From: Patiriisocius marinistellae | GTDB lineage: Bacteria > Bacteroidota > Bacteroidia > Flavobacteriales > Flavobacteriaceae | Assembly (NCBI RefSeq): GCF_009014635.1 | Contig: NZ_BKCF01000001.1 | Span: 372,001-436,000, forward strand | Length of the DNA: 64,000 bases | Direction of reading: 5' to 3' | Part shown: positions 46,432 to 54,490 of the stretch, piece by piece | Layout of the letters: the number at the start of each line of letters is the position of its first letter | How positions within the stretch are numbered: the stretch's first letter is position 1 | Notes under the pieces: generated by a model | What the model saw: only the letters and a program-made list of their open reading frames with translations | Databases searched by the model: none | What the model was told of the DNA's origin: nothing | Translations under genes and position numbers: made by a program

Positions 46432-48117
46432 TTAGTCTAAAATCAATTTTAACATCTTTTCGGTGATTAAATACGTGGGTTTCACCCCAGTTGTACCCAA
46501 TCCTCCAGAAGCCAATGTGCTTCCTGTTTCTAATGGATTATCACTCGCGTAATATGCGTACATAACCTTTACTTTTTTTCCAATACTGCCTCTTATTTTC
46601 GAAGCTGCTTGGATTGCTTTTTGGTAATGCGCTCCTTCCATTTCTAACCCAATTACATTCCATGTACTTTTAAAAAAGAATCGTAATACATCTCTATTTT
46701 GTAGTGATGTACCCAAAACACTTATCATAGAACCAGTACATACTTTTACATCATCTTCAGCAAAATGGCTTTTCTTTAATTTATTTTTAAAGGGGTAATT
46801 ATCTGCAGTACCTTCAAAAACGTGTGCACTCGGGATCATAATATCACCTTTGCCACCATCGAGAATACCCGCTTTTCCCATAATACCAATAGAAACAACA
46901 TTTAAGAAACTTGTTTTACCTTCTTTAACATAAGGTTTTAAAAGCTCGTCCATAGTTTCATAGGCTTGTTCCCCAAAGGCATAATCCATTACTATAATTA
47001 CTGGCTTCTCTTCTTCGGGAAGTGTTTTTGCTTCAATACCAAATGGTAACTTCTTTAACTTAGCAGTATCAAATACTTGCACATTAATATTTGTACCACT
47101 TGTATCCTCAATATAAGTCATCCCTTCGGCAAGAGCAACTTTCATTGTTTTCTCCCGCTGCTTTGTACTACCGTGGCTGCTCAATAACTCATATAAGTTA
47201 ATTAAGCTTCCTTTTTTTGCTTCAGTAGGTAATGCTTTTTCTGCATATAATGAATTCATTACACTATGCATATTTGCACTTATAATATGGATTGGGCGTT
47301 CAATAAGACCTTTATTATCTAGTGTTTCCTTTATGTTGAGAGCCCATTGTTCTCCATGAATATGGTGACCTAATCGCTCTCTAAGAACAGGACTAAATGT
47401 AATTATGCGCTTATTATCATTTACAACCTCATCAATCGCTCGTTTACCTAAATGATAAATAATATTCAAAAACCTATCAGCATTTGTACTTGTGGCAAAA
47501 GCATCATATACACTATTTACCTCCTCAAACGTACGCCCTAAAAAGTTAGCTGTATGAGTCAACGCAATTTCTTTCTCCTCTTGCGTCAAGTTTTCTTCTT
47601 TAGCAACCGCTACTTCTAATTTTTTCCAGTCTCGTATAACCCCCCCACTCTCATCAATGAGTACCTGTTTCATAATTTTATGAGACTCAATATAAAGAAA
47701 TGTTAAGTGCGTAAGAATATCATAAATTTCAGATCTTCCTCTAGTTACCTCAATATTCATTTGCTCATCATCGATGCGATAGCAATTACGGCGGCGTTTA
47801 GGCGGGATTATAGGCTTAAAGTGAGAGTTTTTATACCCTTCGTCACTAGTTAAGTTTATAAAGCTACATTCCTCTATTCCATCAGGAAGTCTATCTATAA
47901 CATATAATAAACCTTGTAGTTCAATTTTCTCTTCTGAAATAGAACCATAAATTTCAGGTCGTAACGTTAATAAAGAATCTCGTAAAGACTCTCCAGAAAT
48001 GCCCATAGGCTTATAAAAACCACGATTGAATAAGTGTCTCATCGTGATATATAATCGTTCAATTGCGCCAGTACTTTCCTGTGCGCGAGATCTTGTGTGT
48101 GCTTTTAGTTTTGTCAT
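46432..48117 (-). CDS. DUF6909-like protein with nucleoside-phosphorylase-like C-terminal domain
   Basis: 561 residues from the ATG at 48117. The N-terminal 300 residues are helical and rich in conserved polar residues (HLFNRGFYKPMGISGESLRDSLL). The C-terminal part looks like the PNP/MTAN superfamily, with SIGIMGKAGILDGGKGDIMIPSAHVF, the VIGLEMEGAHYQKAI segment (MEGA being the substrate-binding signature) and YYASDNP. A nucleoside or nucleotide-sugar substrate is an inference. A -7 element ends 6 nt upstream of the start. The longer frame (to 48144) crosses this element. A run of seven G on the coding strand (complement of 47640-47646) is present. Confidence 0.7.
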   Translation of the reverse strand: MTKLKAHTRSRAQESTGAIERLYITMRHLFNRGFYKPMGISGESLRDSLLTLRPEIYGSISEEKIELQGLLYVIDRLPDGIEECSFINLTSDEGYKNSHFKPIIPPKRRRNCYRIDDEQMNIEVTRGRSEIYDILTHLTFLYIESHKIMKQVLIDESGGVIRDWKKLEVAVAKEENLTQEEKEIALTHTANFLGRTFEEVNSVYDAFATSTNADRFLNIIYHLGKRAIDEVVNDNKRIITFSPVLRERLGHHIHGEQWALNIKETLDNKGLIERPIHIISANMHSVMNSLYAEKALPTEAKKGSLINLYELLSSHGSTKQREKTMKVALAEGMTYIEDTSGTNINVQVFDTAKLKKLPFGIEAKTLPEEEKPVIIVMDYAFGEQAYETMDELLKPYVKEGKTSFLNVVSIGIMGKAGILDGGKGDIMIPSAHVFEGTADNYPFKNKLKKSHFAEDDVKVCTGSMISVLGTSLQNRDVLRFFFKSTWNVIGLEMEGAHYQKAIQAASKIRGSIGKKVKVMYAYYASDNPLETGSTLASGGLGTTGVKPTYLITEKMLKLILD

Positions 48118-48123
48118 TAAGTA

Positions 48124-48131
48124 CAAAGATA
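48124..48131 (-). promoter_or_regulatory. -7 element fused to the DUF6909-like start
   Basis: TATCTTTG on the minus strand fits TAnnTTTG and ends 6 nt before the ATG at 48117, which suggests a leaderless or nearly leaderless mRNA. Confidence 0.5.
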
Positions 48132-48173
48132 CATTTTTCCCCACACCTCATTAACGGGAGAACTTTATTCAAA

Positions 48174-49664
48174 TTAAGCTTGCGTTAATAAATTTGCAAT
48201 TTTACGGTCGTTAGACAATCTAGGCACCTTATTTTGACCCCCTAATTTTCCTTGCGATTTCATGTATTTTTGAAAACTGTCTTTAGGCAAAGCCGAAATT
48301 TTAAGCGGTTGCAACATAGTGCCGTCAATTAAATCTTTGTAATAGCTATTTTGTTGCTGAAGTGATGCCTCTAGTGTTTTCACAACCAAATGCATGTCCT
48401 CCGGAAGTGTCTCAAATTCTATTAACCATTCATGATAAGCCAGGATTCCTTCAGGCACATCTGTCATGGGTGCTACTGTAAATTCAGTAATACTAAAATT
48501 ATGATTTGTTATGGCTTCATTCATTGCTTGCTCCACTTCTTTACCAATAACATGCTCACCAAATGCCGAAATAAAATGCTTTATCCTTCCAGATACTATA
48601 ACTCTATAAGGTTCCAACGATGTAAACATCACGGTGTCACCTAAATTATAACCCCACAACCCTGCATTTGATGAAATAATCATTACATAATTTGTATCAA
48701 GCTTTACCTGCCCAATGGTTAAACGAGTTGGGTTGGACTCAAAAAAAGTATCGGCCTCTATAAATTCATAAAAAATTCCGCTATCGAGAAGCAATAACAT
48801 TCCCTTTTCTGTTTGCGAATCTTGAAAAGCAAAAAACCCTTCACTCGCAGGAAACAGTTCTATACTTGGTACTTTTCGGCCTATTAGCTTTTCAAATTTT
48901 GCACGGTACGGTTCAAAGTTAACTCCACCATATATAAACAGGTTAAAATTTTTAAAAAGGTCACCTACTTTCTTACCTGTCTCTTCCTGTAAACGTTCAA
49001 AATACATTTGTACCCACGGTGGAATCCCGCTAATGACAGTCATGTTCTCATCTTTCGTTTCTTTAACAATAGCATCTACTTTTTCTTCCCAATCATCAAT
49101 ACAATTAGTTTTTAGAGAAGGTAATCTATTTTTTTGAAGATAACTTGGCACATAATGCGCCACAATACCAGAGAGTCTTCCTAACCCTATTCCGTTTTTT
49201 TGAGTCATTTCTGGGCTGCCTTGCAAAAAAATCATCTTTCCATCAACAAAAGATGCGTCCCCAGTTTCATGAATATAATTAAGTATTGCATTTCTAGCTG
49301 CCTTAATGTGAGAAGGCATTGAATCCTTTGTTAAAGGAATGTATTTTGCTCCAGATGTTGTTCCAGATGTTTTTGCAAAATAAAGCGGTTTTCCTGGCCA
49401 CAAAATATCTGCTTCTCCCGCGACCATTGGATCAACATAGTTTCGGAGATCTTCATAATCTCTTATTGGCACTTGTTTTGCAAAATCTTGGGTTGTCTCA
49501 ATTTGGTTAAAATTATGGTCATTTCCGAAGCGCGTATTACGACCTTTTTTTATAAGCTCTTGAAATACTTTTTCTTGGGTTGCAATAGGGTTTGAAGACC
49601 AAGAATGCATCTTAGCAACAACAATTTTTGCAAATATTTTAGCTCCTATAGATTTTAGTGACAC
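48174..49664 (-). CDS. GH3 auxin-responsive promoter family protein
   Basis: 496 residues, full length for bacterial GH3. GH3 proteins are adenylate-forming enzymes of the ANL superfamily that conjugate carboxylates to amino acids in plants. The P-loop region is FAKTSGTTSGAKYIPLT, followed by SGIPPWVQMYFERL and the FPASEGFFAFQDSQ block. The bacterial substrate is unknown. It lies 57 bp upstream of the DUF6909-like gene in the same direction. Confidence 0.9.
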   Translation of the reverse strand: MSLKSIGAKIFAKIVVAKMHSWSSNPIATQEKVFQELIKKGRNTRFGNDHNFNQIETTQDFAKQVPIRDYEDLRNYVDPMVAGEADILWPGKPLYFAKTSGTTSGAKYIPLTKDSMPSHIKAARNAILNYIHETGDASFVDGKMIFLQGSPEMTQKNGIGLGRLSGIVAHYVPSYLQKNRLPSLKTNCIDDWEEKVDAIVKETKDENMTVISGIPPWVQMYFERLQEETGKKVGDLFKNFNLFIYGGVNFEPYRAKFEKLIGRKVPSIELFPASEGFFAFQDSQTEKGMLLLLDSGIFYEFIEADTFFESNPTRLTIGQVKLDTNYVMIISSNAGLWGYNLGDTVMFTSLEPYRVIVSGRIKHFISAFGEHVIGKEVEQAMNEAITNHNFSITEFTVAPMTDVPEGILAYHEWLIEFETLPEDMHLVVKTLEASLQQQNSYYKDLIDGTMLQPLKISALPKDSFQKYMKSQGKLGGQNKVPRLSNDRKIANLLTQA

Positions 49665-49734
49665 GGGGTAATTGATTTGTTAAATAAATAAACGAGTTAC
49701 TTTAATTTTTATTAATTTAAAGATTCTATTTTCA

Positions 49735-50601
49735 TTAATCAAAATCAATAAAATCTTGTGGATTTACAGGGTAACCCTCTCTCCAAATTTCGAAATGTAA
49801 ATGTGGGCCTGTAGTTAACTCTCCTGTGTTTCCTACTGTCGCAATTACTTCACCGCCTTTTACTAACTCACCTTGACTTTTATTTAATGATGCGTTATGT
49901 TTATAAACAGTTAATGTATTGTTGGGGTGTTCAAGAATAATCACATTTCCAGTATCTGCGGTCCATCCTGCAAAAATAACGGTACCATCTGCTGCTGCTT
50001 TTACTGGTTCGTCTTTGACCGTGACAACATCAACCGCAAGGTGTTTTGTTTTAGTATTATAAGGCTCAGATATAGTTCCTTTTACTGGAGCGAAAAAAAC
50101 GAGTCCTATTTCAGAAGCGCTCAACAATGGGTTGTATTTATCTTCTTGAGACACTTTTTCTCTTAAAATAGAATCTTCTTTTGAGGCTGAGAAGCTAATT
50201 TGAGAAATGTCAAGTTTTGCAGCTTCAATAACAGAATCCTTATTAAAATCAACTGTTTTAATATCGCCACTTAAAACTTTTCTAATTGATGATAAGTATT
50301 GCTCATTAATGTCTATAACCTGTTTGAGTGAGTCTGTTTTATAGGTGAGCTCTGTTGCTTTTTTCTTTAACTTAGTAGAAGAATACCCAGGAATATACTC
50401 TCTTAATGGTGTAAATGCAATAATAATTGTAGTGATGGCAATTAGTAAAACTGCCGAAATTATACTAAAAACAAATACATTAAGCCTATTGAGTTTAAAC
50501 GAAAAACGCTCCTCAAAGGTTTCTTCGTTAAGAACAACTAAGCGATACTTATGCAGTAGCTTTTTCTTTATTTTCTTTGTTCTTTTTTCTTTAGGCTCCA
50601 T
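49735..50601 (-). CDS. M23 family metallopeptidase (LytM-type)
   Basis: 288 residues. A short Lys-rich cytoplasmic start is followed by one membrane helix (about 42-62, FVFSIISAVLLIAITTIIIAF), a coiled-coil region and the LytM domain (about 175-288). The zinc-ligand motifs are KHLAVDV (H-x3-D) and GPHLHFEIW. It cuts cell-wall peptide crosslinks or, if regulatory, activates amidases. It is divergent from tatA, with a -7 element for each gene in the gap. Confidence 0.92.
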   Translation of the reverse strand: MEPKEKRTKKIKKKLLHKYRLVVLNEETFEERFSFKLNRLNVFVFSIISAVLLIAITTIIIAFTPLREYIPGYSSTKLKKKATELTYKTDSLKQVIDINEQYLSSIRKVLSGDIKTVDFNKDSVIEAAKLDISQISFSASKEDSILREKVSQEDKYNPLLSASEIGLVFFAPVKGTISEPYNTKTKHLAVDVVTVKDEPVKAAADGTVIFAGWTADTGNVIILEHPNNTLTVYKHNASLNKSQGELVKGGEVIATVGNTGELTTGPHLHFEIWREGYPVNPQDFIDFD

Positions 50602-50622
50602 TACTTTCTTTAATTCACATCA

Positions 50623-50630
50623 CAAATATA
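50623..50630 (-). promoter_or_regulatory. -7 element for the M23 peptidase gene
   Basis: TATATTTG on the minus strand fits TAnnTTTG, 21 bp before the ATG at 50601. Confidence 0.45.
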
Positions 50631-50693
50631 AAACAAACTGCAATGCATAGTTGCAATTGACAATTGAAAACGTAATATGTAAGGATTTCTTAT

Positions 50694-50701
50694 TACCTTT
50701 G
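50694..50701 (+). promoter_or_regulatory. -7 element for tatA
   Basis: TACCTTTG fits TAnnTTTG, 19 bp before the ATG at 50721. Confidence 0.5.
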
Positions 50702-50720
50702 CCCAACAAATTTATCAAAC

Positions 50721-50903
50721 ATGGAAGCATTAGTTATATTTTCAGTAATAGGTTGGCCACAGATTGTATTAATCGCTGTGGTAATTTTATTGATTTTTGG
50801 AGGTAAAAAGATACCAGAATTAATGAGGGGTCTTGGAAGTGGAATTAAAGAGTTTAAAGACGCTTCAAAAGAGGAGGAAGATGAACACAAATTAGGAAAA
50901 TAA
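50721..50903 (+). CDS. tatA: twin-arginine translocase TatA/TatE family subunit
   Basis: 60 residues. One membrane helix (about 10-26, [18 protein letters not shown]) is followed by the hinge [13 protein letters not shown] and an amphipathic, charged tail. This is the TatA pattern: oligomers form the transport channel for folded proteins. No tatC is in the window. It is monocistronic, with a -7 element and a strong terminator. A copy of CTTCGGAAAT starts 8 bp after its stop codon. Confidence 0.95.
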   Translation: MEALVIFSVIGWPQIVLIAVVILLIFGGKKIPELMRGLGSGIKEFKDASKEEEDEHKLGK

Positions 50904-50922
50904 ATTTTTTCTTCGGAAATAT

Positions 50923-50957
50923 AAAAGCCCTGAAACATTATATGTTTCAGGGCTTTT
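50923..50957. terminator. bidirectional terminator after tatA
   Basis: A 16-bp stem, 50923-50938 with 50942-50957 (AAAAGCCCTGAAACAT and complement), with a 3-nt loop. T-runs lie on both sides. It separates the convergent tatA and alpha/beta hydrolase genes. Confidence 0.9.
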
Positions 50958-50978
50958 TGTATGATTACGTTTTAAAAT

Positions 50979-51815
50979 TTATGCTTTTAAGAAATCTAAA
51001 AGTGTTTTATTAACCTCTTCTTTATGTGTAAATACACAACCATGAGGTGCTCCTTTAATAATATGTAATTTACTATTGTTTACAATTTTGTGTCCCTGTT
51101 CTGATGTTGGTTTCACAGGCACCACCTCATCCGCATCTCCGTGAATAAAAAGGGTGGGGACATCTATTTTCTTAAGATCGTTTCTTAAATCTGTTTTTCC
51201 AAAAGCATTAACACAATCTATTGTACCCTTAGGAGAAGCGTTTGCTGCTATATTCCAAGTGTAATGCAATAAAGATTCGCTTATCTTGTCTTTATTATCC
51301 TCATAATTGACAAAGTTTTTTCCAAATCCTTTTAAAAAGTCAACCCTATCTGTCTCTAATGAATCTTTAAAGCCTTCAAAAACACTTTCTGGCACACCGT
51401 CTGGATTATCATCGGTTTTCATCATAAATGGAGCAATAGAGCTTAAAAAGACAAGTTTAGATAATTTATCTGTCCCAAATTTACCAACATAGCGCCCTAA
51501 TTCACCACCTCCCATGGAAAATCCAACTAGAGTAACATCTTTTAATTTAAGCGATTGAATTAAATCATTTAAATCCTGTGATAATGTATCATAATCATAA
51601 CCCTGCCATGGAAAATCACTTTTTCCAAAACCTCTTCGGTCATACGAAATGCATCTATAACCAGCTTCAACGATTGCCCATTTTTGCTGTTCCCACATTG
51701 CACTACTTAAAGGCCAGCCATGTATTAAAATTACTGGTTTCCCCTCACCATAATCTTCATAGTATAATTTGATATTTCTCTCCTTTTCTTTTGAACTTGT
51801 CTCTATATAAGGCAT
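50979..51815 (-). CDS. alpha/beta hydrolase (haloperoxidase-like)
   Basis: 278 residues. The nucleophile elbow is GFSMGG (Ser about 98), the acid is in FIHGDADEVVPV and the His is in GAPHGCVF. The oxyanion region HGWPLSSAMWEQQ and the SYDRRGFGKSD strand match non-heme haloperoxidase/esterase relatives. Substrate unknown. It is single, and no operon partner is evident. Confidence 0.9.
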   Translation of the reverse strand: MPYIETSSKEKERNIKLYYEDYGEGKPVILIHGWPLSSAMWEQQKWAIVEAGYRCISYDRRGFGKSDFPWQGYDYDTLSQDLNDLIQSLKLKDVTLVGFSMGGGELGRYVGKFGTDKLSKLVFLSSIAPFMMKTDDNPDGVPESVFEGFKDSLETDRVDFLKGFGKNFVNYEDNKDKISESLLHYTWNIAANASPKGTIDCVNAFGKTDLRNDLKKIDVPTLFIHGDADEVVPVKPTSEQGHKIVNNSKLHIIKGAPHGCVFTHKEEVNKTLLDFLKA

Positions 51816-51960
51816 AATTTATTTTTTAGTGAAATTTAAAGTTATAATTCAAATACTCATTTACCAAAATTGAGGTGAGGTTTAAAAGATGTTTAACGCT
51901 AATACAGCTTGTATGTTAAGGATTTTTTGATTTTTGGTATTAGAATATTCTTCACAAACA

Positions 51961-51995
51961 AAAAAAACCCTAAAACTTGAATGTTTTAGGACTTT
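51961..51995 (-). terminator. terminator after the clan CD protease-like gene
   Basis: CCTAAAAC (51968-51975) pairs with GTTTTAGG (51982-51989). On the minus strand the hairpin is followed by GGG and a run of T, about 30 bp after the stop at 52021. Confidence 0.75.
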
Positions 51996-52020
51996 TTAAA
52001 TTTTAAGAAAACGGACGACG

Positions 52021-53226
52021 TTACCAAGAAAGTCTATCTGCTTTGCGTAAACCAGGATCTCCCATAATAATCATCTTTGAAGAAAAGTTCATATTCTCTT
52101 TTCCACTCATACTTGATCTGTATTCATTTCTACTAGCGCTCAACCATACTTTATTAAAATAAGCTTCAGAGCAATCTCCACTGCCTAGTACAGTTGTAAA
52201 GAGCTTACATTTTGGGCTAAAAGATGTTGTCTTTGAATCTAAGACAATTAATGATTGCATGACTGTTCTTGCAGAAGCAGTGTCTGAGTTGTTTAAAGAT
52301 GTATCAAAACGTTCTCCACTATTCCATTCCCTCAAAAACTTATTGCATTGATTAGGGTAGAAATTAATAAAGCGAGCACCACAAACTGCTTTTGCACCAG
52401 CTGCAATAAAGTTATTGTTTAAAGTTGAGCCATTACAGTTGATTTGGTATACCATACGTAATGGAAAGCGTCCTCCGGCATATCTTCCCGTATCAAGCCC
52501 ATTAATATCACTATTTGTGATCGTTACGTTATCTTTCATTGGGATTCTTTCATAGGTTCCATGACTATGGATAATCAAGTCTATGTAATATCCATCGTCA
52601 GCAAGATCGCGTAGCGTTTTAAAAATAGTCTCTTTGCTTGTATCTTTTATGTGCACTGTAGGCTTTTTAGCCTCGGCAAAAGTTTTTTTAATTAATACGC
52701 TTTTATTGTACCCTTCAAATCCATGACTGTATTTATTATGGGCGTTCTGGATTAGGTTATAAAATTTTGAATCCTCAAAAGAAACAATGGTTACTGAAGC
52801 AGATTTTTTAGGTGTTATTAAATCTTCTACATCTCCAGCAGCATCTGTGAGCGTTACCTCATAATTAAGTGTTGTATTTAAACGCCCATCAATTAAATGA
52901 ACTGAATGAGCTCCTTGTTTCCAGTTATTGCTAGATCGTATTGACAAAGAAAAATCATCATATTCGTCTTTTCCATTAAAGCCTTTGTCTGCATCTCCTA
53001 CATAACCGCTTAAACTCACTCTACTTTTTCCTGTAATTTCTACTACTTTAGTATCATTTAATCTAATTGTGGCTCCATCTCGAACACTCTTAGGGTTCGA
53101 TCTTGAACGGGTACATAAAGATTTTCCGTTTACTTTAAAACTGTAGTAAAGTTCACCGTTTGTTTCGTGCGAAGGGTCTCCATTATCGGTTACTTTTAAA
53201 GAGACTAGTTTGATTGTTAATTTCAT
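52021..53226 (-). CDS. clan CD cysteine-protease-like protein (CHAT/gingipain-like) with N-terminal beta-sandwich
   Basis: 401 residues without signal peptide or membrane helix. Residues about 1-130 are strand-rich and look like a C2-like beta sandwich. The rest follows the caspase-haemoglobinase fold: strand and His motif LIIHSHG (218-223), then VYQINCNGS with Cys264 as candidate nucleophile. The helix NFIAAGAKAVCGARF resembles the CHAT/C25 AGAxAVxG block, and MIIMGDPGLRK resembles the GDPxL end of gingipain-type domains. I infer an active cytosolic protease of unknown target. It is flanked by its own promoter and terminator and is not in an operon. Confidence 0.6.
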   Translation of the reverse strand: MKLTIKLVSLKVTDNGDPSHETNGELYYSFKVNGKSLCTRSRSNPKSVRDGATIRLNDTKVVEITGKSRVSLSGYVGDADKGFNGKDEYDDFSLSIRSSNNWKQGAHSVHLIDGRLNTTLNYEVTLTDAAGDVEDLITPKKSASVTIVSFEDSKFYNLIQNAHNKYSHGFEGYNKSVLIKKTFAEAKKPTVHIKDTSKETIFKTLRDLADDGYYIDLIIHSHGTYERIPMKDNVTITNSDINGLDTGRYAGGRFPLRMVYQINCNGSTLNNNFIAAGAKAVCGARFINFYPNQCNKFLREWNSGERFDTSLNNSDTASARTVMQSLIVLDSKTTSFSPKCKLFTTVLGSGDCSEAYFNKVWLSASRNEYRSSMSGKENMNFSSKMIIMGDPGLRKADRLSW

Positions 53227-53519
53227 GATTTAAGTTTTTTTAATTAAACATTAGTTTAAAAACTTAATACCATCAATAAGGGAGGTTATTCTCCAAAAGT
53301 ATATGCCTAATATAAACCCATCAAAAAAAATTAGTAAACGAATGATTTTTTTAGCAAACACATTGATTTTGTGTAAAATACAATAAAGTCAGCTAATGTT
53401 TAAATCAAAAAACCACTCCAAAACATTCTTCTTTTTAAAGTAGTTTTTAATTTATTTTCTACTAATACTCTTTGATAAGAAATTATAAATCAATTAATAT
53501 TTCAGAAGAAATTATTTGA
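53227..53519. other. intergenic region upstream of the protease-like gene
   Basis: These 293 bp carry no supported gene. They hold a -7 element at 53294-53301. A near match to the dispersed word (ATTTCAGAAG) lies near 53503. Confidence 0.5.
53294..53301 (-). promoter_or_regulatory. -7 element for the protease-like gene
   Basis: TACTTTTG on the minus strand fits TAnnTTTG and predicts a leader of about 60 nt for the gene starting at 53226. Confidence 0.45.
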
Positions 53520-54488
53520 TTAATCAATCTTCGCAGACCTTAAAATTGATTCTAATTCAAATTGCAAATCACGCTTTGCAACTGATGGTGCGTGCGTAAA
53601 ACCTTCAATGACTATATAACGATTATTTTTCTCATCACGAATAGCAAAATTTACAAATGGACCTGCCATATAACGTCCTTTGACTTCCCAAGTACCCTTA
53701 GTTTCCCATGCAAATTTTCCATCGATTTTGCTCTCAAAAAGATAGGGGGCATAGGCCTCTTCGGTTATAAATTGACCATCATCCTCCACTGGCATTTTAT
53801 TAATCCCTATAGAATCTCTCATTTTGATAATGGCGCCTATGGTTGTACTGTCGCTTGGAATTTGATTTAAAGGAACTTCATAAACAATAACATTTGTTGT
53901 TCCATGTTTTAATTTTTTCTGCATCCAATAAAAATCTTTCTCAGATTTTGAAATTTTATATGCCGAAGGTATTTCTAGCTTAATACCAAGGTCTTCTTTT
54001 AATGAATCTGTATTCCTTAAAGAAATGCGTGTGCGTCGCTGACGTTCCTTAATTTCGGCTGACTGATATGCTTTTATAATGCTTTCGTAATTTGTATTAA
54101 TGAGTTTAATAAGGCCTTCTTGTGATGTTGAAGTAATAAACGCGCCCACTTGTGGTTTTGCATATGGGTTTTTCCTAATAGCAACTGTATCTTTATCTGC
54201 AATTGTAGCATGTAAAAAAAGACGATATTTTCTAGCAAAACCACTGTATGTTTCTGGCGGCATTTGGTTCATAGAAAAAATAGGTTCATCCTGTGGAAGT
54301 CCGTAAGCTGGTGACGCAAACCTTTTGCGAACAACTTCTCCTACGCTATCTTGCCACAAAACATTAGTCATAATGACTTGAAGTGTATTTATGTTTCCTA
54401 AAGACTCTTGCTTGTATTTTTTACCGTTTCCGTTATCACAGGATACAAACAAAACTAGCGCCACAATGGCAAAATAAATCGTCTTCAT
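53520..54488 (-). CDS. DUF4837 family lipoprotein
   Basis: 322 residues. A lipoprotein signal peptide ends at Cys17 (ALVLFVSCDNG). The rest is a soluble extracytoplasmic domain with the conserved blocks LPQDEPIFSMNQMPP and APYLFESKIDGKFAWETKGTWEVKG that I associate with DUF4837. No catalytic motif is known. It begins 2 bp after the end of the GH23-LysM transglycosylase gene, so an envelope-related role is likely. Confidence 0.85.
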   Translation of the reverse strand: MKTIYFAIVALVLFVSCDNGNGKKYKQESLGNINTLQVIMTNVLWQDSVGEVVRKRFASPAYGLPQDEPIFSMNQMPPETYSGFARKYRLFLHATIADKDTVAIRKNPYAKPQVGAFITSTSQEGLIKLINTNYESIIKAYQSAEIKERQRRTRISLRNTDSLKEDLGIKLEIPSAYKISKSEKDFYWMQKKLKHGTTNVIVYEVPLNQIPSDSTTIGAIIKMRDSIGINKMPVEDDGQFITEEAYAPYLFESKIDGKFAWETKGTWEVKGRYMAGPFVNFAIRDEKNNRYIVIEGFTHAPSVAKRDLQFELESILRSAKID

Positions 54489-54490
54489 AA

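Noticed and set aside
47640-47646. Seven-base C run in the DUF6909-like gene as a phase-variation site
   Set aside because: It encodes two Gly codons plus a Val codon in a cytosolic protein with a normal frame; weak case compared with the tracts in surface genes.
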